Of a stretch of DNA of 64,000 nucleotides, positions 18,564-24,978 are shown piece by piece. The stretch is taken from positions 248,115 through 312,114 of the forward strand of contig NZ_OUMZ01000007.1 of assembly GCF_900327775.1 (NCBI RefSeq). Direction: 5' to 3'. The position numbers and the translations under genes are program-made. The notes below the pieces were generated by a model. It had not been told where the DNA came from. It did not search any database and saw only the letters and a program-made list of their open reading frames with translations. This DNA comes from Roseovarius sp. EL26. GTDB taxonomy: Bacteria > Pseudomonadota > Alphaproteobacteria > Rhodobacterales > Rhodobacteraceae. Positions within the stretch are counted from its first letter, which is position 1, and the number at the start of each line of letters is the position of its first letter.

Positions 18564-18959
18564 ATGAAGAAGATTGCACTTGCAGCCAGCTTGGTTTTGT
18601 TGAGCGCGGGCAGCGCATTTGCCGCTGATCCGGTGACTGGCTTGTGGAAAACACAACCGGGGGATACCGGGGGTTACGCACATGTTCAGGTTTCAGAATG
18701 TGGTAGCAATATCTGTGGTGTCATCAAAGATGCGTATGACGCTTCTGGTGAGAAGCGCACGGATTACGAAAATATTGGTAAGCGCATGATTTGGGATATG
18801 TCCGCTGACGGGGGGGGAGCGTACTCTGGAGGGAAAATTTGGGCTCCTGATCGAAATAAAACCTACAAGTCGAAAATGCAGTTAAGTGGAAACAATTTGA
18901 CTGTGAAGGGCTGCGTTGCTGTGATTTGCCGTAGCCAAAAGTGGACACGGGTTAAGTAA
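18564..18959 (+). CDS. Secreted DUF2147 domain protein
   Basis: ATG 18564 has AGGGAG about 8 nt ahead and gives a 131-residue protein with a clean signal peptide (MKKIALAASLVLLSAGSAFA). The mature part has the DUF2147 core: GLWKTQPGDTGGYAHVQV, CGSNICGVIKDAYD and GGKIWAPDRNKTYKSKM, with two cysteine pairs that may form disulfides. The fold is a small beta barrel; function is unknown. It sits between hisA and a peroxiredoxin gene with a terminator hairpin just after it. Confidence 0.85.
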   Translation: MKKIALAASLVLLSAGSAFAADPVTGLWKTQPGDTGGYAHVQVSECGSNICGVIKDAYDASGEKRTDYENIGKRMIWDMSADGGGAYSGGKIWAPDRNKTYKSKMQLSGNNLTVKGCVAVICRSQKWTRVK

Positions 18960-18982
18960 GCTGCAACCAATCAAGTTTAGGG

Positions 18983-19013
18983 CAGCGGGCTATTGCCCGC
19001 TGTATTTATTCTT
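18983..19013 (+). terminator. Intrinsic terminator after the DUF2147 gene
   Basis: Perfect 8-bp stem CAGCGGGC / GCCCGCTG with loop TATT, followed by TATTTATTCTT. It lies between convergent genes, 24 bp after the DUF2147 stop. On the minus strand the tail is CCCTAAAC, so it is directional. Confidence 0.82.
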
Positions 19014-19020
19014 GGGCGAT

Positions 19021-19557
19021 TCAGACAGCGCCGGTATATTCGCCACGTGCTGGATAGTTGTTCGCAATCGCAAAATCCAAAGCACCGACCAATTCGGAAA
19101 AATGCGGTCGCACAAATGGCATGGTCTGCACAGAGCCATAGTAAAGTGTCTGCTCCGGGGTCACCATGAATAGGCCCGGCTCGGAAAACAGCTCAGGTTC
19201 TTCAATGCCAATCGATGTTTTCCCACGCGAGGTTGAGATGAAAAGCCCCCATTCACGCGCTTTTTCAAGCGACAGATCATAACCAAAACGCAGCGACGTT
19301 GCTCCGATCTTGTCCGCCATGGCGCGCGTACGTTCTTCGCCATCAGAGCTGATTGCGATGGTGTTTACACCGTGCTCAGAAAAGTCAGAAACACGCTTTT
19401 CCAGTTCGGTCAGGTAGGTGGCGCAAAGGGGGCAGTGCAGGCCACGATAAAAACAGATCACTGTGCCACGTTCGCTGGTTTCGGAGGCAAGGTCAAAGGC
19501 ACCATGATCCAATGTTGGAACGGTAAGATCGGGGGTTTTTTGGCGGGGAAACAGCAT
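19021..19557 (-). CDS. Peroxiredoxin-like (AhpC/TSA) protein
   Basis: The 178-residue thioredoxin-fold protein has VICFYRGLHCPLCATYL (Cys42 and Cys45), where peroxiredoxins normally show one peroxidatic cysteine preceded by PxxxT; the CPLC motif is typical of the peroxiredoxin-like family. It likely reduces peroxides or acts in thiol redox control in the cytoplasm. AAGGAG precedes the start by a few bases. It is divergent from an AraC regulator, and the shared 89-bp region holds an 11-bp direct repeat at 21-bp spacing, a likely AraC operator controlling this gene. Confidence 0.82.
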   Translation of the reverse strand: MLFPRQKTPDLTVPTLDHGAFDLASETSERGTVICFYRGLHCPLCATYLTELEKRVSDFSEHGVNTIAISSDGEERTRAMADKIGATSLRFGYDLSLEKAREWGLFISTSRGKTSIGIEEPELFSEPGLFMVTPEQTLYYGSVQTMPFVRPHFSELVGALDFAIANNYPARGEYTGAV

Positions 19558-19615
19558 GAGTGCTCCTTTCAGGGGGGTAACTTGTTCTCTCTTATGACGG
19601 GTGTTATGGTCTATT

Positions 19616-19647
19616 AAATCCGAAATATCAGATAAAAAATCCGAAAT
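19616..19647. promoter_or_regulatory. Two 11-bp direct repeats spaced 21 bp, probable AraC operator
   Basis: AAATCCGAAAT occurs at 19616-19626 and again, unchanged, at 19637-19647. A start-to-start distance of 21 bp is two helical turns, the classic spacing of AraC-family half-sites. It lies in the divergent region between the peroxiredoxin and AraC genes, and the second copy reaches the proposed AraC start codon, which suits autorepression. Confidence 0.7.
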
Positions 19648-20386
19648 GCCAGAATTTGATCGCCTGACGACGTTGCTTCACCGGTTTCAGTTGACTGTCA
19701 CCTCGGTCGTTGACGGACGGATTGCGTTGGCGCTTGTTGCTAATGCCGAAGGGACACCTGCGCGGATTCTGTTTTCGCCGACTGGACTAATCACCCAAGG
19801 TGAAGAACAGATTGTGTTTGCTGCTGCCTTGGAGTGGGATAAGGGGGGCAATCCGTTGTTTCAGGCGCTACCAGATATGGTTGAATGTGATATCATTTCT
19901 GACCCTGATGCACAGGCATTGATCACGCTTATTTGCCATGAGGCAGATGCCCGTCGATGCGGATCCGTATCTGTCTTGAACCGGTTGTGCGAGGTCCTGG
20001 TGGTCCGTATCTTGCGCCAGCTGATGCAACAGGGAGAGGCTGAGACGGGGCTGTTGGCAGGGCTGTCAGATCCGCGCCTGAGTCGGGCAATTGTATCGAT
20101 GCATGATCGCCCTGAAAAACTGTGGACGGTCGAGGATCTGGCACAGGTCGCAGGTCTGTCGCTTAGCAGGTTCAGCGAATTGTTTGTTGAGGTGGTCGGA
20201 GAAAGCCCGATGGCTTACTTGCGACGCTGGCGGTTGATTCTAGCGCGGCAAGATCTTGTTGGTGGAGATCGAGTTGCGGCTGTTGCGCGCCGGTACGGCT
20301 ATGGCTCTGCCGAAGGATTCAGCCGAGCCTTTCGTAGACATTATGGCGAAACCCCAATCCAGATGCGCAAAGAGAATGCCACCTGA
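19646..20386 (+). CDS. AraC-family transcriptional regulator
   Basis: Starting at ATG 19646 the protein is 246 residues; a GTG at 19601 is an alternative but would place the direct repeats inside the gene. The first 130 residues form an AraC-type cupin sensor domain. The last 100 are two helix-turn-helices: LWTVEDLAQVAGLSLSRFSELF, then VAAVARRYGYGSAEGFSRAFRRHYGETP, the family's end signature. The SDPRLSRAIVSMHD link is typical of regulators with a cupin_6 domain. Its likely target is the divergent peroxiredoxin gene. Its stop codon directly abuts the hisH stop (TGA TCA). Confidence 0.87.
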   Translation: MPEFDRLTTLLHRFQLTVTSVVDGRIALALVANAEGTPARILFSPTGLITQGEEQIVFAAALEWDKGGNPLFQALPDMVECDIISDPDAQALITLICHEADARRCGSVSVLNRLCEVLVVRILRQLMQQGEAETGLLAGLSDPRLSRAIVSMHDRPEKLWTVEDLAQVAGLSLSRFSELFVEVVGESPMAYLRRWRLILARQDLVGGDRVAAVARRYGYGSAEGFSRAFRRHYGETPIQMRKENAT

Positions 20387-21019
20387 TCAGGGTGCCCATT
20401 GCAGGAAGTTGGCAATGAGGCGCAGGCCAGTGGCTTGGCTTTTTTCCGGGTGAAACTGCATGCCGACTATGTTGTCACGCCCAACCACAGCTGTGACTGG
20501 CGCACCATATTCCACATGTGCAAGCCGCTGCGTCGGATCCGCTACCTGAAACTGATAGGAATGTACAAAATAGGCGTGATCGCCGCTTTTTATACCGTCA
20601 AAGATCGGGTGCGCCTGTTCGATCACCAGATCGTTCCAACCCATATGTGGGACCTTCAGGCCTTCGCCCTTTATGGCGTCTACTGTGCCACCGATCCAAT
20701 CAAATCCGGGGGTTTCCGTATACTCTAGGCCGCGGCTGGCCATCATCTGCATGCCAATGCAAATGCCCAAAAATGGCTTGGCCTCTTTGGTCACGACCTG
20801 CTCGATTGCTTCAAATAGCCCACTATGGTCAAACAACGCCTTGCTACAGGCCGGGAAGGCCCCGTCACCGGGTAAAACAACGCGGTCGGCCTTGCGTACA
20901 ACATCAGGATCAGATGTTACAACAACCTCGCCACCGCCAGTTTCCTGCGCCATGCGTTGAAAGGCTTTCTCGGCGGAATGCAGATTTCCGCTTTCATAGT
21001 CGACAATAACTGTGTTCAT
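20387..21019 (-). CDS. hisH: Imidazole glycerol phosphate synthase glutaminase subunit HisH
   Basis: HisH hydrolyses glutamine and channels ammonia to HisF. The 210-residue class I glutaminase has the nucleophile in FLGICIGMQMM, the oxyanion stretch near VLPGDGAF and the His-Glu pair in MQFHPEKSQ. It begins 5 bp after the hisB stop, so the two form an operon. It is separated from hisA by the inserted AraC, peroxiredoxin and DUF2147 genes. Confidence 0.96.
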   Translation of the reverse strand: MNTVIVDYESGNLHSAEKAFQRMAQETGGGEVVVTSDPDVVRKADRVVLPGDGAFPACSKALFDHSGLFEAIEQVVTKEAKPFLGICIGMQMMASRGLEYTETPGFDWIGGTVDAIKGEGLKVPHMGWNDLVIEQAHPIFDGIKSGDHAYFVHSYQFQVADPTQRLAHVEYGAPVTAVVGRDNIVGMQFHPEKSQATGLRLIANFLQWAP

Positions 21020-21024
21020 GGCGC

Positions 21025-21612
21025 TTACAGCGTTCCTTTGGTCGACGGAATCGCATCCGCTTTACGCGGATCGGTTTCCAGCGCGTCGCGCAGGGCACGG
21101 GCAACGGCCTTGAACGCTGCCTCGGCGATGTGGTGGCTGTTGAAGCCGTGCAGTTGATCCACGTGCAGTGTCAGTCCGCCATGGGTGCTAAGCGCTTGAA
21201 AAAATTCGCGAACTAACTCAGTGTCGAATGTGCCGATTTTGGCAGTGGGCAGGTCAACGTTCCAGATCAAAAAGGGCCGCCCGGAAATATCTAAGGCCGC
21301 ACGCACCAGCGCGTCATCCATTGGCAACAGGCAAGAGGCGTAGCGGTTGATGCCTTTTTTGTCGCCCACGGCCTGAGACAGGGCTTGTCCTAGTGCTATG
21401 CCTACGTCCTCAACTGTGTGATGATCGTCAATGTGCAAATCACCACTGCAGCGTACGACCATGTCGATCAGAGAGTGGCGCGCCAGTTGATCCAGCATAT
21501 GGTCAAAAAAGCCGACGCCGGTTTCATTGCTGTACGAGCCTGTACCATCAAGATTAATCTCGACGCTGATGTCAGTCTCATTGGTTTTGCGTGTGATCGT
21601 GGCGCTGCGCAT
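21025..21612 (-). CDS. hisB: Imidazoleglycerol-phosphate dehydratase
   Basis: The 195-residue monofunctional enzyme dehydrates imidazole glycerol phosphate. Both manganese-binding histidine motifs are present: [13 protein letters not shown] and [16 protein letters not shown], with a third at [18 protein letters not shown]. It is not fused to histidinol phosphatase, as expected for alphaproteobacteria. It heads the hisB-hisH unit and has a perfect 16-bp palindrome 27 bp before its start. Confidence 0.96.
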   Translation of the reverse strand: MRSATITRKTNETDISVEINLDGTGSYSNETGVGFFDHMLDQLARHSLIDMVVRCSGDLHIDDHHTVEDVGIALGQALSQAVGDKKGINRYASCLLPMDDALVRAALDISGRPFLIWNVDLPTAKIGTFDTELVREFFQALSTHGGLTLHVDQLHGFNSHHIAEAAFKAVARALRDALETDPRKADAIPSTKGTL

Positions 21613-21638
21613 GGCTGTCCTCGGTGTGGTGGTGTCAC

Positions 21639-21654
21639 CGCGGGTATACCCGCG
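21639..21654. promoter_or_regulatory. Perfect 16-bp palindrome upstream of hisB
   Basis: CGCGGGTATACCCGCG is an uninterrupted palindrome lying 27 bp before the hisB start codon, where an operator for a dimeric repressor would act. The bound protein is unknown. It could also fold as a hairpin in the leader RNA, though with no loop it would have to open in the centre. Confidence 0.5.
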
Positions 21655-21724
21655 CGGCCGGTCCGGGCCAAGAGGATTTGCGTATTCTACTTACCGAGAA
21701 TTTGAGGTGTACCATGCACTCAAC

Positions 21725-21755
21725 GAAAAAAGGGCCGCAGTTGATGTGCGGCCCT
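21725..21755 (-). terminator. Rho-independent terminator after the VPLPA-CTERM gene
   Basis: On the minus strand, stem AGGGCCGCA / TGCGGCCCT (9 bp, 7-nt loop) is followed by TTTTTT. It lies 22 bp after the stop of the VPLPA-CTERM gene. On the plus strand it is followed by CTCTCTTTT, so weak bidirectional action is possible. Confidence 0.88.
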
Positions 21756-21776
21756 CTCTTTTATGATGTGTAATTG

Positions 21777-22484
21777 TTAGCTTTTCTTACGACGCATTGC
21801 AGCTAAACCGCCCAAGCCAGCAAGAAGCATCCAGCCAGCGGCAGGAAGCGGGATTGTTGCAGGTTGAATGATCCGGCCATAAAGCGTTGCACGTGCATTC
21901 GACCCCTCAGGGCTATCGAACGTGCTGGTCACTGTGGTTCCACCATCTTGCGAGAAACCAAAGAGCTCAAGCGTGTATTCTTCGCCTAGGTACATAAATG
22001 TTGTCGAGCTTAGACCGCTGGTGATTGATGCGGTATCGGCACAGCAATTCCCGCCACCAGTATTTGGTGTGTTGATGACATCAAAGCCGAAGGCAAATGT
22101 CTCGACGTCATTAAACGGATTGGTGAACGTGAGTTCGACCGATAGATCCGCACCAGTAAACGTGTGGCCGTTCACGCTGCCGTTTCGGTAGGAAAAACTA
22201 CCGAGAGCAAACAAGTCATCGTTATCTGTTGACCATCCTGCACCGCCATCCGCACCGACACCATCAAAGCGCCACCGGTTACTAAATGTTGTGCCTACAG
22301 GATTGCCCCAGGTGACGTCAGATGAACCGCCGGATCCATCCAAGTTGCTTACTCCGATAGCGCCACCACCTTGGATATTACCCCATGAACCTTCTGCAGT
22401 CCCGGTAAATGTTACCGCGTGAGCGGCTCCGCCCAAAGCCGCAAAAGCTGCTGCTACTATGAGCGTCTTAAATTTAGTATTCAT
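21777..22484 (-). CDS. Secreted protein with VPLPA-CTERM sorting signal
   Basis: The 235-residue protein has a signal peptide ending AAHA (about residue 23) and a C-terminal tripartite sorting signal: IPLPAAGW, a hydrophobic helix MLLAGLGGLAAM and basic RRKKS. This is the VPLPA form of PEP-CTERM, which is recognised by an exosortase in the inner membrane. The middle is Gly-, Ser-, Asn- and Thr-rich beta structure with no catalytic motif, fitting an extracellular or biofilm-matrix protein. No exosortase gene lies in this window, so it must be encoded elsewhere. GGAG sits ahead of the start, and a strong terminator follows, so it is monocistronic. Confidence 0.85.
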   Translation of the reverse strand: MNTKFKTLIVAAAFAALGGAAHAVTFTGTAEGSWGNIQGGGAIGVSNLDGSGGSSDVTWGNPVGTTFSNRWRFDGVGADGGAGWSTDNDDLFALGSFSYRNGSVNGHTFTGADLSVELTFTNPFNDVETFAFGFDVINTPNTGGGNCCADTASITSGLSSTTFMYLGEEYTLELFGFSQDGGTTVTSTFDSPEGSNARATLYGRIIQPATIPLPAAGWMLLAGLGGLAAMRRKKS

Positions 22485-23028
22485 AATTACATCTCCAAAT
22501 AACAGCGCGGCTTAGAAACAAATACCGCGCGTACAATTGTCTCCAGTAAAACATGTCGTTTGATCAGCTGAAGACACTAGGGCATCATACATGTAGAGAT
22601 GCCAAAAATACAGAGATCTGCATCAATTCGCCCCAAATTCGCCTTAAAAAAGTCCGAAAATCACCCATTGAGGTACGTGGAGTCTCAGGAGATTCTTTTA
22701 GCGTGTTCTTCGAATCGCAGGTACGTATGCGATGATTCTGATGACTTCGAGGGTTTTAGCCATGATTTAGATCGGTATTGTACGCGAGTCCGCATGCGAA
22801 CGACAGTTTATCCTAATGTTAATGCGGTTGTAGTAATGCCCTGAACTGAACCTAGGCTCGCGCCCCATTTTGAAAACGTTAGAATGGCATCAGCTACTAA
22901 AGTTTAACCCGTTCCTCCAACTCTGATGCAGGATAGAAGTAACCATTTACCTACCGAAGTGCGCTTGATGATTTTGGCTGGTATATTTGACGCAGATGGC
23001 TCCATAAAATCAATGTTTATTGAATTTA
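22485..23028. other. Non-coding stretch upstream of the VPLPA-CTERM gene
   Basis: I see no convincing gene. The bases next to 22485 hold the ribosome-binding site and promoter of the VPLPA-CTERM gene. Short plus-strand frames (22553-22844) have no family character and no ribosome-binding site. The end nearest tRNA-Gly carries an inverted repeat described separately. Confidence 0.5.
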
Positions 23029-23034
23029 TGGAGC
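22999..23034. repeat. 16-bp inverted repeat that includes the tRNA-Gly 3' end
   Basis: GCTCCATAAAATCAAT (22999-23014) and ATTGAATTTATGGAGC (23019-23034) pair with a single mismatch around a 4-nt loop. The right arm covers the discriminator, the encoded CCA and the last two acceptor bases of tRNA-Gly, so the precursor could fold a hairpin across the tRNA 3' end. On the minus strand no T-run follows, so it is not a usual terminator. Confidence 0.75.
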
Positions 23035-23103
23035 GGGCGATGAGATTCGAACTCACGACATCAACCTTGGCAAGGTTGCGCTCTACCCCTGAGCTACGCC
23101 CGC
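23029..23103 (-). tRNA. tRNA-Gly (anticodon GCC)
   Basis: Minus-strand cloverleaf: acceptor GCGGGCG/CGCCCGC, D arm with GCTCAGGGGTAGAGC, anticodon stem AACCT/AGGTT around TGCCA with anticodon GCC, T arm GTGAG/CTCAT around TTCGAAT, discriminator T and encoded CCA at 23031-23029. Confidence 0.95.
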
Positions 23104-23307
23104 GTCCTTGGGTGAGGCGTGGAATAGTTTTATTGGTTAGAAGCTGCAAGAGGAAATTTCATTTTTTAAGATTTTTTTTGCCTACGCGGCGATAAATTAT
23201 CTACTTGTGGCAATCTTCTGAGTGAACTGTGCTATAGTATACATATTCTTTTTGTTTAATTTGTTCTTGTTTCATTTGATTTACTTGTTTTTAGGGGGTC
23301 ATTTCCA

Positions 23308-23661
23308 ATGACGGTATATGTAATTGCCGATGTAAAGGTGACGGATGGTTCGTGGATTTCTGAATATGCCAAAAACGTTCACGATATAGCGGCCCGGCAT
23401 GGCGGAAAATATTTGTCGCGGAGCGAGAATATTCGCACGCTTGCAGGAGAACCACTTGATACCAGCGTGATCGCGTTGATGTCATTTCCTTCGATGGCAG
23501 CGGTCGAGGCTTTTGCCTGCGATCCCGACTATGCACCTTATGCCAAGGCACGTACTGAGGGAAGTATCAGCAACCTACACATTATTGATGACACGGATGC
23601 AGCGGGCAGTATTCCATATTTGCCCGCCGGGGAACCGGCTCCCGCCAGGGAACCGGCTTAA
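23308..23661 (+). CDS. DUF1330 domain protein
   Basis: The 117-residue protein is a DUF1330 dimeric ferredoxin-like fold: MTVYVIADVKVTDGSWISEYAK, GGKYLSRSENIRTL, MSFPSMAAVEAF and YAPYAKAR. The family has no agreed function. A GGGGG run a few bases before ATG may serve as the ribosome-binding site. The C-terminal 12 residues (PAGEPAPAREPA) come from an 18-bp tandem duplication and extend past the usual end of the domain. The upstream region from 23235 is unusually T-rich. Confidence 0.85.
   Translation: MTVYVIADVKVTDGSWISEYAKNVHDIAARHGGKYLSRSENIRTLAGEPLDTSVIALMSFPSMAAVEAFACDPDYAPYAKARTEGSISNLHIIDDTDAAGSIPYLPAGEPAPAREPA
23623..23658 (+). repeat. Tandem 18-bp duplication at the end of the DUF1330 gene
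   Basis: CCCGCCGGGGAACCGGCT at 23623-23640 is followed directly by the same 18 bases with one G-to-A change at 23641-23658. It adds six residues to the C-terminus in frame. Confidence 0.85.
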
Positions 23662-23663
23662 GA

Positions 23664-24473
23664 TCAATTCACCGTATGTGTGTCGATGGTTAAAGGGCCG
23701 GTGAGAGCATAGTCTTCGGTGTGGATGATGGGCCCTTCGTCATGCAGCAAGATCAGGCCATAGGCTCCCGGCTCGTCAACACTACTGTGGACGTCGGCGG
23801 GGCCGAGGCACATTGGCATCTGGTGGCAGGGGCTTTTGAACATGCTGACGGGGATGCCACCCACCTGGCCGGAAATTGTTCGATGGATGTGGCCGGAAAT
23901 GACCTGCACCGGCTGTGGGTGAGATTTGAGCCGTGAAATCAAATCAAACCGGTTGCGCAAGGCTATAGCGTCCATGCCATCAAACCCGGTCAGCATTGGC
24001 GGGTGGTGGGTAAACACGATCACCTTGCGATCTGTGGCTTCTGACAGAGCCTGATCAAGCCACGCCAGTCTATGTTCGCACAGATACCCACTGTGTAGAT
24101 CCTTGGCGGGCTCATCCAATGTATCCATTAAGATTAGGCGATATCCAGCAAGATCAATGACTTGCTGTACAAATCCTTCCGATGTGCGGGGCTCATCGGG
24201 AAAGACGTCGTTAAATCCTTTGCGGCTGTCGTGGTTTCCCATCATCAAGGACACTGGAATAGGGCACTCTGAAAGAGCGTCTTTGAGGCGTTGAAATTGT
24301 GTGGTTCTCCCATAATGGGTTAGATCGCCAGTCAAGATCACGCGTGACGCATCAGGATGGTGCGCAACGGCATGCTCCAACCCCTGTTGAAACCGTTCCA
24401 TTGGATCAAGCCCGATGATGGTTTCGCCAGAGTCTTTTACGTGAATGTCGGTGAAAATAAGCAGTTTTTCCAT
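23664..24473 (-). CDS. Metallophosphoesterase, class III phosphodiesterase type
   Basis: The 269-residue cytoplasmic protein has all calcineurin-like metal motifs: FTDIH (8-12), TGDLTHYG, GNHD, FTHHPP and SGHIH. The order and length match the CpdA/GpdQ group, which hydrolyses cyclic nucleotides or glycerophosphodiesters; the substrate cannot be decided here. It converges with the DUF1330 gene with a 2-bp gap and starts 18 bp after the MAPEG gene stop, so those two may be co-transcribed. Confidence 0.85.
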   Translation of the reverse strand: MEKLLIFTDIHVKDSGETIIGLDPMERFQQGLEHAVAHHPDASRVILTGDLTHYGRTTQFQRLKDALSECPIPVSLMMGNHDSRKGFNDVFPDEPRTSEGFVQQVIDLAGYRLILMDTLDEPAKDLHSGYLCEHRLAWLDQALSEATDRKVIVFTHHPPMLTGFDGMDAIALRNRFDLISRLKSHPQPVQVISGHIHRTISGQVGGIPVSMFKSPCHQMPMCLGPADVHSSVDEPGAYGLILLHDEGPIIHTEDYALTGPLTIDTHTVN

Positions 24474-24491
24474 GCCTAGGATTCCGGATAA

Positions 24492-24878
24492 TTAAAAAAT
24501 TGCGCAAAGTATATTCGAGACAGCGGTGATGGCGATCATGGCAAACGTCAAAATCATTCCATTTTTGCGAGCAAAGATGACTTGAGGGGTCGAACCCAGA
24601 CCATAGGCATGCATGAAACGGCCTGCTAGCAGGGTCAACCCCATCAAATGCAACAGCCAAGCTGATGCCCCCTGAAGTTCAAGTAGCCCAAGCAACAATA
24701 ATGCAAAGGGCGCGTATTCGGCGCAGTTTGCATGAACACGGATCCGCTTTTCCAGATCAGAATCCGCCCCGGCACCAACCGAGACTTTGGCCGATTGGCG
24801 GCGAAAGATGACGCGAAAGCTGAGCGCGATAAACAACAGGGCAATGATGCCTGCATAAAACGGGGTAACGGCAATCAT
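24492..24878 (-). CDS. MAPEG family membrane protein
   Basis: The start at 24878 follows AAGGA closely and gives 128 residues; the frame is open to 24902. Four hydrophobic segments (about 5-22, 55-75, 78-95 and 105-125) and the motif RIRVHANCAEYAPFALLLLG match the MAPEG family, whose RxxxNxxE residues bind glutathione. Such proteins act as membrane glutathione transferases or peroxidases in eukaryotes; the bacterial role is unclear. Confidence 0.85.
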   Translation of the reverse strand: MIAVTPFYAGIIALLFIALSFRVIFRRQSAKVSVGAGADSDLEKRIRVHANCAEYAPFALLLLGLLELQGASAWLLHLMGLTLLAGRFMHAYGLGSTPQVIFARKNGMILTFAMIAITAVSNILCAIF

Positions 24879-24978
24879 ATTGCATCCTTCATGGGAATTC
24901 ATTTCCCGAAATGTCTAACGGCGGCTGGATACTAATCCAACCGCCGTTTGAACGTGTTACAGAAAGTTTACGAGGGCC

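Noticed and set aside
22926..23195. Plus-strand frame containing RFELTTSTLARLRS
   Set aside because: This is the antisense of tRNA-Gly, a well-known false protein.
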